64,000 bases of DNA from Romeriopsis sp046049545 (lineage in GTDB: Bacteria; Cyanobacteriota; Cyanobacteriia; Leptolyngbyales; Leptolyngbyaceae), in the NCBI GenBank assembly GCA_046049545.1, contig JBJORF010000003.1, forward strand, positions 1 through 64,000, in the 5' to 3' direction. How positions within the stretch are numbered: the stretch's first letter is position 1; every line of letters starts with the position of its first letter. Below are positions 33,815-43,843 of this stretch, piece by piece. The notes below the pieces were generated by a model. The model had not been told where the DNA came from and ran no database searches. It saw nothing but the letters and a program-made list of their open reading frames with translations. A program made the translations under genes and the position numbers.

Positions 33815-35224
33815 GTGGAATTTAGGCGACTGAGTCTACTGTGCTGCTGTGATCCCCCTGTTTCGCGCTTTATGTCTACTGCTATGCAACCGAAAACACA
33901 GTCTATGAAACGTAAACGCGGTGTACTTTTGAGTGGTCGCGGTTGGCAGCGCTTGCAAGCGGCTGAGCAACGGGCGAGTGAAGCTGGCAGTGGGAGTAAG
34001 TCCTATACCCTGCAAGAGTTAAGTGACCTGACTGGCTTGAGTGCCAATACCTTGGCTCGGGTGCGGGGGCGGAAGATTCCAGTGGATCAACATACGCTGG
34101 ATACCTATTTTCAGGCATTTGAGTTGAATCTGTCGGTGGATGACTACACCGATGTAGAAGGATTGATCAACCTGCGGCGATCGCAGGTGCCGCCGAGTGG
34201 CCAATTGCCCTTGGATTCAAAATATTATGTGCAGCGGCCGCCGATCGAACTGCAATGTCTGGAAGGCATTGGGCAGCCGGGGGGATTGGTGCGGGTGAAG
34301 TCGCCGCGCATGTCCGGGAAGACCTCGCTGGTGGCGCGCACCTTGATGCGGGTGCGGGAGCAACATCATTATTCGACGGTGATTTTGAACCTGCGGTTGG
34401 CGGATTCCGCGACGTTTAGCGATCTCAATCGGTTTCTCCAGTGGTTTTGTGCGGTGATTTCGCGCAGTCTCGGGTTGGCGAACCAGGTGGAGCAGCATTG
34501 GGATGAGCTGTTTGGGGCCAGCTATAACTGCACGCATTTCTTCGAAGCCTACCTGTTGAAAAACCTGTCGGCTCCGTTGGTGCTGGCTTTGGATGAAGTC
34601 GATGTGATTTTTGACTATCCGGAGTTGGCGACGGACTTTTTCGGCATGTTGCGGGCTTGGTATGAGAAAGCCCGCTATGGGGATGCGACCAGTGGGCTGT
34701 GGCAGAAGCTGCGGCTAGTGATGGTGCATTCGACGGAGGTGCATGTGCCGCTGAGTATCTCCCAGTCGCCGTTTAATGCGGGGTTGCTGGTGGAGCCACC
34801 GAATTTTAATTCGGATCAAGCGATCGAGTTGGCTAAGACCTATGGCATTGAAGATCCGGCGAGCTGCGGGAAGCAGTTGATGCAGTTGGTGGGGGGACGA
34901 CCGAACCTGTTGCATCTGGGCATTTATCATCTGGCGACTTCGGAGCAGACGCTGCGGGAGCTGATTAAGCAGGGCGCGTCGGGGTCGGGGATTTTTATGC
35001 CGCATTTGCGGGCGCAGCTGTGGGATCTGCAGAAGCATCCCGAGTTGGTCACGGCGCTACAAAACATTGTGAAGTCGGATAAGCCGATCGAGTTATCGCC
35101 GTTGTTAGCCTATAAGTTGCAGAGTCGGGGGTTAATTATCCTGGATGGGCATCGCGTCAGTGTCAGTTGTGATTTGTATCGCGACTTTTTCCGCCAGGTT
35201 TTGGGTAAGCTGGAAACCCCGTAA
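33815..35224 (+). CDS. HTH plus AAA-like ATPase (vMAP-type) protein
   Basis: Up to 469 residues; internal ATGs at 33872, 33884 or 33905 may be the true start. Residues about 50-120 form an HTH-like unit (YTLQELSDLTGLSANTLARV), of the type found at the N-terminus of vWA-MoxR-associated proteins. An AAA-like (AAA_35) P-loop domain follows: YVQRPPIELQCL, Walker A-like VKSPRMSGKTSL, and Walker B-like LVLALDEVDVIF. The C-terminal part is helical. Such ATPases are regulators or effectors in predicted conflict and signalling systems. The next gene, 14 bases on, encodes a second AAA-like protein, so the pair is probably one unit. Confidence 0.85.
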   Translation: MEFRRLSLLCCCDPPVSRFMSTAMQPKTQSMKRKRGVLLSGRGWQRLQAAEQRASEAGSGSKSYTLQELSDLTGLSANTLARVRGRKIPVDQHTLDTYFQAFELNLSVDDYTDVEGLINLRRSQVPPSGQLPLDSKYYVQRPPIELQCLEGIGQPGGLVRVKSPRMSGKTSLVARTLMRVREQHHYSTVILNLRLADSATFSDLNRFLQWFCAVISRSLGLANQVEQHWDELFGASYNCTHFFEAYLLKNLSAPLVLALDEVDVIFDYPELATDFFGMLRAWYEKARYGDATSGLWQKLRLVMVHSTEVHVPLSISQSPFNAGLLVEPPNFNSDQAIELAKTYGIEDPASCGKQLMQLVGGRPNLLHLGIYHLATSEQTLRELIKQGASGSGIFMPHLRAQLWDLQKHPELVTALQNIVKSDKPIELSPLLAYKLQSRGLIILDGHRVSVSCDLYRDFFRQVLGKLETP

Positions 35225-35238
35225 GCGGGGGATTGATC

Positions 35239-37776
35239 ATGCGGGGTGATGGCGATCGGCCAATTACGTCAGGCTTTCAGGTCGGCGGCAGTTTGGCGAG
35301 TGATGCCGTGAGCTATGTGCGCCGTCAAGCGGATGAGCAGCTCTATGCGGCGGTCACCCAGGGCGAATTTTGCTATGTGTTTAATGCCCGGCAGATGGGG
35401 AAGTCCAGTTTGCGGGTGCAGGTGATGCGCCGCTTGGTGCAGGCGGGTTGGCGCTGTGTGGCGATCGACTTGAGCGCGATCGGGACACAGCAGATTACGC
35501 CGGGCCAATGGTATGCCTCGCTGGCGGCGATGTTGTTGTCCCAGGTGCAACTGCCGTTGCGGTTGGGAGACTGGTGGCGCGATCGGGCGGAACTGAGTGA
35601 TGTGGCGCGGTTAGGCCAGTTGTTGGAACTGATTTTGGCGGAACCGACGGCTCCGGCGTTGGTGATTTTCCTGGATGAGGTGGATAGCCTATTGGGCTTG
35701 CCCTTCGGGATGGATGATTTTTTTGGCTGGATTCGCAGTTGCTATAACCGCCGGGCGGAGGATGAGCGCTATCAGCGGTTGACCTTTGTGCTGCTGGGGG
35801 TAACGACACCGCCCGCGCTGATGCGGGATAAGCGGTTGACCCCGTTCAATATCGGGCAGGCGATCGGGCTGCGGGGATTTCAGCCGATCGAGGCGTTGCC
35901 CCTGCTAGGGATGCTGCAACAGCGCTGGGATGAGGCGGCGGCGGTGATTTTGCCGCAAATTTTGTATTGGACAGGGGGGCAGCCGTTTCTGACCCAGAAA
36001 CTCTGTCAGTTGGTGATGCAATTGCCACCGCCCATCGCGGCGACGGAATGGCCGCAGGTGTTGCGGCAATTGGTGCAGCGATCGGTGATTGATCACTGGG
36101 AAGGGCAGGATGAACCGGAGCATTTACGGACAATTCGCGATCGGTTGCTGCATGATCAGGCCCAAGCCCCGGCGCGGCTGCGCTACTATCAGCGGATTTT
36201 GCAATCGCCCCAAGGCCGTTGGCCGATCGATAACAGTGAGATCCAGCGCGAGTTGCAGCTGTCGGGGTTGGTGCAGTTGCAACAGGATTGCCTACAGGTG
36301 GCCAATCCGATTTATGAAGCGGTGTTTAATGCCGACTGGGTCGATCAGCAGTTAGCGCGGCTGGGCGCGGTAGCACTTACGCCAGAAGTCACGGTAGCGC
36401 TTACGCTAGAGGGCGCGGTGGCGCGGCCAGTATCGGTGGCGCCTGCGCCACCGATGGTCACGGCCCGATCACAGCCAACATCGTTTGATCGGCGTTGGCG
36501 GGGTGGCGGCTTACTGGTGGGGGCAATGCTGGCCCTGGTGGCGGGGTGGCAATATGAGGCGGCCCGGTCGCGCCACCAGCAGTTAATCCAAGCGGATGTC
36601 GTGGCGGCCCAGGCGTTGGCGGAACTAGCTGAGCTAGGAAGCGGTCCCCCCGCCGGAGCGTTGACTTGGCAGCAATCGTTGTTTCATGCCTACCGGGCCG
36701 ATCGGGCCAGTCAAGCGCTAGGACAACCGAACGTCACGGCGGCGCAGTTGTTGCAAACTCTGGTGTATCGCTACCAGCCCGACCAGACGCGTTATCAAAC
36801 GTGGCAGTCGCCCTCGCCGTTGCTGCAAGCGGGATTTCAGGGCAAAAATCAGCAGGTTTGGTGGCTGGGGCAAGATGGGACGATCGGCCCGCCGACTTTG
36901 GGCGTTCAATTGCCCCCATCGCTGCGGCAATTGGGTGTGCGTCAGGCGGTTTGGCTCAGTCAACCGGAGCAGCTGATGGTGCTCGATCGGCGGCAACAGC
37001 TCTGGTGTCTACCCCTGGCTGAATCGGGCCAGAGCATCCGCTTGGGTGCGCCCAGACGCTGCACTCCCGCACCCATCGCCGCGCAACCTGTCGTGGAACT
37101 GTTGAGCAGTGATGATGGCAGCACGGTGGCGGTGATTTTGGCGAATGGTGCGGCCCAGATTTGGCAGGTGATGGCGGCGGGGCTGCGCCGACGCGGTGAG
37201 TTAGCCCAAGTGCGTCAGCTTGAGTTTTTACCTCAGCGTTCGGAGTTTCTGGTGCTGACACGCCAGGGTCAAATTCAACATTACTATGCGGATTTGGCGT
37301 TAGCAGGCCAGTTTGAGCCGGGGGTGTCGTTGCAGGCAATTGCGCCGAGTCACAATGGCGAGTTGGTGGTCGGCGTGAGTGATGCGGCCCAACTGCGACT
37401 CTGGAGTACATCGGGCGAGGCGATCGCGCAATTTCCGCTGCCGTTCCAGGGCCTGGAGCAGAATCCAGTGATACAGCTCCAACTGAATGCCGATAGTAGT
37501 TTAATTGCCCTGGGGCGACGGCATGGCCCGATCTGGTTAATCGATCGGCAGGGGCAGGGGCGTGGCGCTTTGCCAATCGGGGGGCCCCACTTTGGTCGCC
37601 TGCGGTTTGATGGCAGCAGTAATCAGCTCCTGAGCCGCAGTGGGTCTGAGGTCACGGTTTGGCAGCTGGCGCAGCTAACCGCTGCCCCCTGGCGGCCCCA
37701 GGTTTGTCCGTTGCTGCGATCCTATTTGGCGAGTGCCCCCGACTTGACCGCTGCTGATCGGGCGCTATGCCGCTAA
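35239..37776 (+). CDS. AAA-like ATPase with membrane helix and WD40-like C-terminus
   Basis: About 845 residues from ATG 35239 (GGGGGA upstream). N-terminal AAA-like domain (AAA_35): FQVGGSLASDAVSYVRRQAD, Walker A-like FNARQMGKSSLRVQVM, Walker B-like LVIFLDEVDSLLGL and the WTGGQPFLTQKLCQLV motif. A low-complexity Val/Ala/Pro linker (about 375-410) and one membrane helix (GGGLLVGAMLALVAGW, about 425-440) follow. The last 330 residues look like a degenerate beta propeller of the WD40 group (repeated strand-turn units ending in VWQL-like segments). The order ATPase-membrane-propeller is frequent in cyanobacteria and suggests a STAND-like sensor. It forms a pair with the preceding HTH-AAA gene. 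Confidence 0.87.
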   Translation: MRGDGDRPITSGFQVGGSLASDAVSYVRRQADEQLYAAVTQGEFCYVFNARQMGKSSLRVQVMRRLVQAGWRCVAIDLSAIGTQQITPGQWYASLAAMLLSQVQLPLRLGDWWRDRAELSDVARLGQLLELILAEPTAPALVIFLDEVDSLLGLPFGMDDFFGWIRSCYNRRAEDERYQRLTFVLLGVTTPPALMRDKRLTPFNIGQAIGLRGFQPIEALPLLGMLQQRWDEAAAVILPQILYWTGGQPFLTQKLCQLVMQLPPPIAATEWPQVLRQLVQRSVIDHWEGQDEPEHLRTIRDRLLHDQAQAPARLRYYQRILQSPQGRWPIDNSEIQRELQLSGLVQLQQDCLQVANPIYEAVFNADWVDQQLARLGAVALTPEVTVALTLEGAVARPVSVAPAPPMVTARSQPTSFDRRWRGGGLLVGAMLALVAGWQYEAARSRHQQLIQADVVAAQALAELAELGSGPPAGALTWQQSLFHAYRADRASQALGQPNVTAAQLLQTLVYRYQPDQTRYQTWQSPSPLLQAGFQGKNQQVWWLGQDGTIGPPTLGVQLPPSLRQLGVRQAVWLSQPEQLMVLDRRQQLWCLPLAESGQSIRLGAPRRCTPAPIAAQPVVELLSSDDGSTVAVILANGAAQIWQVMAAGLRRRGELAQVRQLEFLPQRSEFLVLTRQGQIQHYYADLALAGQFEPGVSLQAIAPSHNGELVVGVSDAAQLRLWSTSGEAIAQFPLPFQGLEQNPVIQLQLNADSSLIALGRRHGPIWLIDRQGQGRGALPIGGPHFGRLRFDGSSNQLLSRSGSEVTVWQLAQLTAAPWRPQVCPLLRSYLASAPDLTAADRALCR

Positions 37777-37792
37777 ATCGGCAACCCATTGC

Positions 37793-40054
37793 CTAGGTTG
37801 GCATGGCGGTTAGTGGTTCGCGGGCAATGTAGTCGCGGTTGTAGTCCGTATGGTGGTAGGTTTCCGGTTCCAGTACGGCACTGTTGATCACCAGGCCAAA
37901 TACCGTTTGCCCCGAGCGATCGAGCAGTTCCTTTGCGGCCTTCGCCGATTGGGTCGGCAATAATCCTGGTCGTGCCACTAAGAGAATCCCCTGGGCTAAG
38001 CGACCAAGGGTCAATGCCTCCGCCTCAACCATCAAGGGCGGTGCGTCAATGATCACGAGGTCATAGACGGTTTCCAAGCCCCGAATCAGTTTGGCCATGC
38101 GATGGGAATCAAGGATTGCCAGGGGATTGGGTGGCATTACGCCCGCTGATAGGAGATCTAAGTTGGGCATGGCGGGACGCACCACTTGGCGTAGAGGGAC
38201 ATGCCCTGCGATCAGATCACTGAGCCCTGCTTCCGGTTCCCGCTGCCAAATATTGTGCTGGGTGGGGTGATGGAGGTCGGCATCGATCAACAGCACGCGG
38301 CGACCCAGTTGGGCCATGGTGGCGGCGAGGTTGGCGGCGACGGTGGATTTGCCTTCCTTGGGGATGGCGCTGGTGACGACGACGCTGCGCAGGCTGGAAT
38401 CGACGTTGATAAATCGCAGGTTGGCTTGGAGCATGCGATAGGCGGCCCCGACGATCGAGCGGGGCATGTCCTTGGCGGGCAATTGCGGTACGAGTCCAAG
38501 TTGTCGCTTGGCCTGACGCGGATTCCCAAAAAATGGAATGGTGCCGAGACAGCTATAACCGAAGACTTCCTTGGCTTCCTTGACGGTTTTGATCGAGCGA
38601 TCGGCGAGTTCACAGCCGAGCACGGCAGCACTGGCGAGGAGGCTACCGAGTAATACGCCGAGGCCGACGAACATTACTTTGCCACTGCCGGATGGTTTAT
38701 CGCTCGGGATGGCAGACTCGATGATGTTGGCGGTGCCGACGGTTTGGCGCTCGATCAGTTGGCTTTCCTGGAAGCGCTGGGAGAGTCCGGCGTAGGTGGT
38801 CTGGGCGACATCGAGTCGCCGTTGCAGATCGCGCTGCTGTTGTTCGAGCTGCGGCAATTGTTGCAGGCGGCCCTTGTAGGCGGCTTGGGCTTGCAGCAGC
38901 GATTGGAGCCGATCGCGCAGACTGCGGCGGGCCATGTCGGCGTTGAGATAGTCTTTGACCAGGGTTTGTTTGGCTTCGCCGAGGGAGACTTGCTGGAGAT
39001 CGCCGGGGATGCTGTTGTTCACGGTTTGGGCCATGCGCTGTTCCAGCAGTTGGCGCAGGGTGGCTTCTTTGCGTTTGAGTTCGGCGGTGCGGGGATGGTT
39101 GTCTTTGTAGCGGGTCAGCTCCTGTTGCAGCTGGCTTTGGCTGTCATACCACTGATTCACCGCCTGCTGTACGCCGGGGGACTGGCTGAGGGCGCTGGCG
39201 GCGAGGGCCTGTTCGGGATCCATGGCGAGTTTGCCTTGCAGGTGCCCGTAGCGGGCGTTGGCTTCGCTCAGTTCCGTGTTGGTTTGGGTGATTTGGTTGC
39301 CGAGGGCGTTGAGGGTGTTGGTGACGGATTGCTGTTCGCCGCTGAGGTCGGCGATTTGGTTGCGTTCTTTGAAGTCCCGGAGGCGGGCATCGAGGCGCTG
39401 AACGTTGGCTTCGGCTTTTGGCAGTTCCTGGGCGACAAATTCACGGGCGGCGCGGGCTTCTGAGCGGGTGGTGGCAATATTCGTCTTGATATATTCCTGA
39501 AGCAATTGGTTGATCACCTGGGCGGCGCGATCGGCGTTGCGATCGCTGTAGGTAACTTTGAGCACATCCGCGCCGGGGACTTCCTTGACTTTAATTTCTT
39601 TGGCCAGATCAGTGGCTTTGATCGGTTTGCCTGTTTGGTCTTGGAGGTTGAGGGCGGCGATCGTGCGATCAAGCACTGGCCGCGACAAAATATTTTCGGT
39701 TTCGGTGCGCAGGGGGCTATTTTGCTGGGTGAGGGCCGAGAGACTGCCGAGGCTGCCGGGACTGCTGGTGCTGGCAATTTCCGGTTTAGCGAGGCTGGTG
39801 AGGGCGGGCAGGCGGTTGCTACGAAAGACGACTTTGCTGCTGGCCGTGTAGGTGGGTTTCTGTTGGCTGGCCAGGGCGGTGGCTGCGAGGGCAGTGGTGG
39901 CAAAAACCGTCAATGCTGGCTTCCAGCGCCGCTTCAAGACGAGGGTATATTGCTGAAGGTCGATCGGTTCGAGGCTAGAACTGACTAGAGCGGGGGCATT
40001 GCTGCTGATTGCCGACGTTGTCATGGCCGCGTTGGTCGAAGAATTTGAGGGCAT
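37793..40054 (-). CDS. Wzc-like polysaccharide co-polymerase and tyrosine autokinase
   Basis: About 753 residues from ATG 40054 (AGGAG 11 bases upstream). Wzz domain near the N-terminus with first helix (WKPALTVFATTALAATALA), long periplasmic coiled coils (about 190-460), second helix (VMFVGLGVLLGSLLASAAVLG). The BY-kinase domain has Walker A AIPKEGKSTVAANL, A' VLLIDADLHHP and Walker B YDLVIIDAPP. The C-terminus has three tyrosines (YHHTDYNRDYI) that can be autophosphorylated. It sets chain length and assembly of exopolysaccharide. It is the last gene of the minus-strand cluster. Confidence 0.93.
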   Translation of the reverse strand: MPSNSSTNAAMTTSAISSNAPALVSSSLEPIDLQQYTLVLKRRWKPALTVFATTALAATALASQQKPTYTASSKVVFRSNRLPALTSLAKPEIASTSSPGSLGSLSALTQQNSPLRTETENILSRPVLDRTIAALNLQDQTGKPIKATDLAKEIKVKEVPGADVLKVTYSDRNADRAAQVINQLLQEYIKTNIATTRSEARAAREFVAQELPKAEANVQRLDARLRDFKERNQIADLSGEQQSVTNTLNALGNQITQTNTELSEANARYGHLQGKLAMDPEQALAASALSQSPGVQQAVNQWYDSQSQLQQELTRYKDNHPRTAELKRKEATLRQLLEQRMAQTVNNSIPGDLQQVSLGEAKQTLVKDYLNADMARRSLRDRLQSLLQAQAAYKGRLQQLPQLEQQQRDLQRRLDVAQTTYAGLSQRFQESQLIERQTVGTANIIESAIPSDKPSGSGKVMFVGLGVLLGSLLASAAVLGCELADRSIKTVKEAKEVFGYSCLGTIPFFGNPRQAKRQLGLVPQLPAKDMPRSIVGAAYRMLQANLRFINVDSSLRSVVVTSAIPKEGKSTVAANLAATMAQLGRRVLLIDADLHHPTQHNIWQREPEAGLSDLIAGHVPLRQVVRPAMPNLDLLSAGVMPPNPLAILDSHRMAKLIRGLETVYDLVIIDAPPLMVEAEALTLGRLAQGILLVARPGLLPTQSAKAAKELLDRSGQTVFGLVINSAVLEPETYHHTDYNRDYIAREPLTAMPT

Positions 40055-40273
40055 AGTTGACGGATCTCCTGAAAGAACTGCACGGCGACGCGATGCGGTG
40101 CAGTTGGGTGGCAAAGGGCCAGTGAATGCAACCCGCGAACGGGAGTTCCTTCATTAAACCGAAGATGTTCCGTCGCTGTGTATGCCCTAGGAAAGAGATT
40201 CGGGGCAGCACGAGTGGATTTTCCTCACGCTGCCCCGAAGGCGATGACCCTAGACCGGATGATGATGCATCGG

Positions 40274-40948
40274 CTAGTAGGCACCATGGCCGCTGATCAC
40301 GACGCTGAGCGTCTGAAGAATCAACCGCAGGTCATAGAGCACCGTCCAGCGTTCCTGATAGCGCAAATCTAATTCCACCACTTGCTCAAAGTCCAACACT
40401 GCCGATCGACCATGCACCTGCCATTCCCCGGTAATGCCCGGTTTGACATCGAGACGATTCCAATGGTGGGGTGCGTAGCGCCGGACTTCGTCGCGGGTGG
40501 GTGGCCGCGTGCCGACGAGGCTCATTTCGCCAACCAGGACATTCCAGAATTGCGGAAACTCATCCAGGCTGGTCTTCCGCAGGAAGCGGCCCACCCGGGT
40601 AATCCGGGGGTCCTGGCGATTTTTAAAGATTAAGCCGTTGGCTTCATTCGGCACCAAATGCTTAATTTCGTCGGCGTTGGTGACCATGGAGCGGAATTTC
40701 CGAATGTGGAAAATGCGGCCATGGAGACCGTAGCGTTCTTGGCTGTAGAAAATCGGGCCGCGACTATCGAGGCGGATGACAATTACCAGCGGAATAAAAA
40801 TGATCGCCAATACCAGTAATCCGATCAGGCTGCCAATCAGGTCAATGCTACGCTTGAGCCACGATCGCGTCGAGGGATGAAATCGATGTTGAACGCGATA
40901 TGGCGCTGAAGTATGGGGCATGGAATAGGTTCGCTCCGGCGCTTTCAT
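40274..40948 (-). CDS. Priming undecaprenyl-phosphate sugar transferase
   Basis: 224 residues, the short form with one N-terminal helix (IDLIGSLIGLLVLAIIFIPL). The catalytic bacterial-sugar-transferase domain is complete: GPIFYSQERYGLHGRIFHI, KFRSMV, TRVGRFLRKTSLDEFPQFWNV split motif, EMSLVGTRPPTRDEV, and KPGITGEWQVHGRS. It moves a sugar phosphate from UDP-sugar to undecaprenyl phosphate, the first step of repeat-unit assembly. A start at M10 (40921) is equally possible. Belongs with the Wzc and deacetylase genes. Confidence 0.94.
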   Translation of the reverse strand: MKAPERTYSMPHTSAPYRVQHRFHPSTRSWLKRSIDLIGSLIGLLVLAIIFIPLVIVIRLDSRGPIFYSQERYGLHGRIFHIRKFRSMVTNADEIKHLVPNEANGLIFKNRQDPRITRVGRFLRKTSLDEFPQFWNVLVGEMSLVGTRPPTRDEVRRYAPHHWNRLDVKPGITGEWQVHGRSAVLDFEQVVELDLRYQERWTVLYDLRLILQTLSVVISGHGAY

Positions 40949-41368
40949 AAATTCAGGTCACCTGTTGCAGTTCGGTTAGGCTGAAGTAGCGCCAGCTCGG
41001 GCTACTCAGATAATCATGGGCGTGGGTTAAGATGCAAATCTGGGGCGATCACGGGCAAAATTCGCTCCATGCCCGTCGGCTAGGCAACCGTCGATCGTGG
41101 GATGTCTCTATTAAAAACAGTCTCTTGGTAAACAACAAGGCACCCCAAGGCCGAAAAATGACTGCCTGTAGCTGTGTCTTCTGGTGCGTTTCCTGCCGCT
41201 GAATTTCTATCACAAGAGAGAGCCTGACTATGACGTGAGATAGACGGAGCGGTGGGTGGGACGGTGGCGATCGCCGTAATCAGCGGCACTTTGCCGGAAC
41301 TTGACGATTGGCCTCACAATGTTGCGATTCGGCACTCTGTCGTGCGACTACTGGGTGCCGTCTACGGG
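40949..41368. other. Gap within the exopolysaccharide cluster
   Basis: About 420 bases between the deacetylase and sugar-transferase genes. A minus-strand frame of 69 codons exists, but its composition and lack of family features argue against a gene. The gap probably contains a promoter for the last two genes. Confidence 0.4.
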
Positions 41369-42358
41369 TTAAGGCAGGGCGATCGCGCTGGGTGTTTTCA
41401 GCGGGACGCGCTTGGCTTGATCCAGTAAGTCCGCATGTTCTTCCATGGTCACGAGGGTAAAGGCGCGATCCAGGGTGCGAAGTACGTAGCGCAGAAACTG
41501 CAACTTACGGGCCACGGGTTGATCCATCGCGGGGAAGAAGGCCATTTCGGGAATGTTGTCATCGACCCCCATAAAGTCGAGGGGATGGAGCAGCAGGGAG
41601 AGCTGTACTCCCGTCAGCTTGCACATCATGATTGAGAAATGTAGGTAGAGCTTGGCGATCGGCACGGAAAAGGTGCTGAGGTAGAGCAAGTAGCTGACAT
41701 GGATCGGGATTTTGATCCAGGGCATGGTGGTGACGGGAATTTCCAGTAGTGACCCGGTGTGGGTTTGCAAGCGGTAGGGTTTCAGGGGGCGCAGACCGTC
41801 GCGAAATTTGCCGAATAGGTAATCGCGCTTGGCCAGTTCTGCTTTGTCCAGTTTGCTGGTCATGAAATAATACATCCGCGCCAACGGCCCCAGAAAGGTG
41901 GGGAAGGTCGAAGCATCGCAGGCATAATTGCGCCGCGCCAATACGGTTAAAACCGTACGCGATAGGCTAAAACCGGGGCCGCGAAAACAGCGGGGCCGTT
42001 GACCCGTGGCCTGCTCGATCGCCGTTTCGGCCCGATCGATTTCGGTTTCGAGTTCGGCTTCGCTGTACAGATGCAGCCACGGCTCATGGCGGAAGGAATG
42101 ATTCCCCACCTCATGGCCCGCTGCCGTAATTTGGCGCAGGGCGGCGTGATTTTTCGGCAGGGCAGCATCTTGGCCGACGATGAAAAAGGTGATTTTGAGT
42201 TTGGCATCATCGAGGACTTCCAGCACTCGCGGCACCACCAGATCAAAGTAGGAAGGATAATCTTCCCAACCCGCATCACCGTGGGTTTTCATGTAGGACC
42301 ACTGGTTGTCGAGATCGAGGGAAAGACTGGCGACCGGTTTTGGTTTAGACATAGACAA
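41369..42358 (-). CDS. Polysaccharide deacetylase (NodB fold)
   Basis: 329 residues. The metal triad is SLDLDNQW (D) and GNHSFRHEPW (two His); CFRGPGFSLS supplies the motif-3 arginine. This wording, with MKTHGDAGWEDYP after motif 1, is that of deacetylases found in bacterial exopolysaccharide clusters. It should remove acetyl (or formyl) groups from amino sugars of the polymer or its lipid-linked unit. It follows the FAD protein gene by 49 bases on the same strand. Confidence 0.9.
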   Translation of the reverse strand: MSMSKPKPVASLSLDLDNQWSYMKTHGDAGWEDYPSYFDLVVPRVLEVLDDAKLKITFFIVGQDAALPKNHAALRQITAAGHEVGNHSFRHEPWLHLYSEAELETEIDRAETAIEQATGQRPRCFRGPGFSLSRTVLTVLARRNYACDASTFPTFLGPLARMYYFMTSKLDKAELAKRDYLFGKFRDGLRPLKPYRLQTHTGSLLEIPVTTMPWIKIPIHVSYLLYLSTFSVPIAKLYLHFSIMMCKLTGVQLSLLLHPLDFMGVDDNIPEMAFFPAMDQPVARKLQFLRYVLRTLDRAFTLVTMEEHADLLDQAKRVPLKTPSAIALP

Positions 42359-42407
42359 TCGGTGAATAAATTTGGGGGTAGATGATCCAGACGCAATGGC
42401 CTAGGCA

Positions 42408-43745
42408 CTAGACTGTCAAGGGAACCGCGTTCGCCGTGTGACGTTCGGGTAATTCCGCCGCAGCGGTTTCGGCCAGTTGAACGCATTCGTTGACGTTCAG
42501 GGTGCCGTTGTTGATTAATGCGGAGTTAATGATGTGGACACCGGGAAGGGAAGTCTGACGCGGGGGCAGATTTTGGGAATAATTCAGATTCGTAATCGCA
42601 AACACGCGCCGCACGCGGGAGAGCTTAAAGGTCAGTACATCACTGCGATCGAATTTCGGATACATCTGGACTAAGGCCGAAATAAATCGCTCTTCGATCG
42701 CGGCATCGCTTTCGTCAAACATCGGATCATCGATCGGCACATACTTCGGTAAATAAACCAAATTGCGCCCGCCGAATTCGGCTTTGTTGACCAGCGCCGT
42801 CATTTCAATTACGCCTGTAAACGGTACCCAAGTGTCGGTGATGTTGGTGACGTAGAACGGCGAAAGCGGCTGTTTCAACAGTAACGAGGCACAAATAATC
42901 CCTTGGTATTCGATGTTTTCGAGGCGATCGCGCTCCCAGGGTTGCAGCTGCGGACAGACCTTTGCGGCCACCCCCGCTGCCATGGTCAAGACGACTTGAT
43001 CAAATTTTTCGGTGTAACCATTGTCAAACGTCAAGCTGACGGGTTGGCCGTCGGTGGACTGCACGTTGCTGATCGCGTGACTCGGTTTGAGCGTCACACC
43101 GTTCTGTTCGAGCACTTCGGTAAACCGATCGAGCATCCGCGCATAGCCACCGGGCAAGTAGCCAAACATTTCTTTTTTCAGCCCCGTGCGGCGGGCGGCA
43201 TACATCCGCGCAATAATCGCCCAAATAAAGGAAGCCGAAGCCTTGTTGTAGTTATCCCCGAGTTTCGATCGCAGCAGCGGTAACCAGATTTTTTGGAAGG
43301 CGCGCTTGCCGGAGAGTTTTTGCAGCCAATCAACGGCGGTGAGGGTTTCGAGTTTCTGCCAGTTGTTGATTTTGGAAGCGTAAGAAATGGTCAGGCCGAG
43401 GCGAATTTTATCGAGGAATTTCATGCCGGGAAAGCGCAGAAATTCGATCGTATTCGAGACGGAAAACAGTTTGCCATCGCTGAAGAAACCCGTTTTCGTT
43501 TCAACCCACTGCATATCGCGATCGAGATCCAGCTCTTGTAACACCTGCCGAATCCGCATATCGGACAGCAGGGTGACATGGTAGTGGCGATCCCAGACTA
43601 CATCGTCCAACTGCCAAGCATCAGCCAGTCCGCCAAAGTGGTCAGCGGCCTCATAGAGGGTCACGGCACGGCCTTGCTGGGCGAGTCGGAGGGCGAGGGT
43701 CATTCCCAGCACACCACCACCGACGATTGCAATACGTTCTGTCAT
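42408..43745 (-). CDS. FAD-dependent amine-oxidase-like protein
   Basis: 445 residues. The N-terminal dinucleotide fold is IAIVGGGVLGMTLALRLA with the second FAD motif GRAVTLYEAADHFGG. The remainder matches NAD(P)/FAD proteins of the protoporphyrinogen-oxidase/UDP-galactopyranose-mutase group (RHYHVTLLSD, PGGYARMLDRFTEVLE, VVLTMAAGVAAKV). Homologues are often found in exopolysaccharide clusters. A sugar oxidase or mutase role is inferred from the setting; the substrate is unknown. Confidence 0.87.
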   Translation of the reverse strand: MTERIAIVGGGVLGMTLALRLAQQGRAVTLYEAADHFGGLADAWQLDDVVWDRHYHVTLLSDMRIRQVLQELDLDRDMQWVETKTGFFSDGKLFSVSNTIEFLRFPGMKFLDKIRLGLTISYASKINNWQKLETLTAVDWLQKLSGKRAFQKIWLPLLRSKLGDNYNKASASFIWAIIARMYAARRTGLKKEMFGYLPGGYARMLDRFTEVLEQNGVTLKPSHAISNVQSTDGQPVSLTFDNGYTEKFDQVVLTMAAGVAAKVCPQLQPWERDRLENIEYQGIICASLLLKQPLSPFYVTNITDTWVPFTGVIEMTALVNKAEFGGRNLVYLPKYVPIDDPMFDESDAAIEERFISALVQMYPKFDRSDVLTFKLSRVRRVFAITNLNYSQNLPPRQTSLPGVHIINSALINNGTLNVNECVQLAETAAAELPERHTANAVPLTV

Positions 43746-43843
43746 GGGTCGATTTCTTTTCTAAAACAAAGGACAACTGAACTGAAAACTGCGGGTGGTG
43801 ATGTGTTGCCTGACGGAATGCGATTGGCCTGTATGTGATTGGC

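Noticed and set aside
38744..39463. Long glycine-rich plus-strand frame opposite the Wzc-like gene
   Set aside because: Antisense shadow of a coiled-coil coding region; typical of GC-rich reverse frames.
41080..41289. 69-codon minus-strand frame in the exopolysaccharide gap
   Set aside because: Composition unlike its neighbours and no recognisable domain or start signal.
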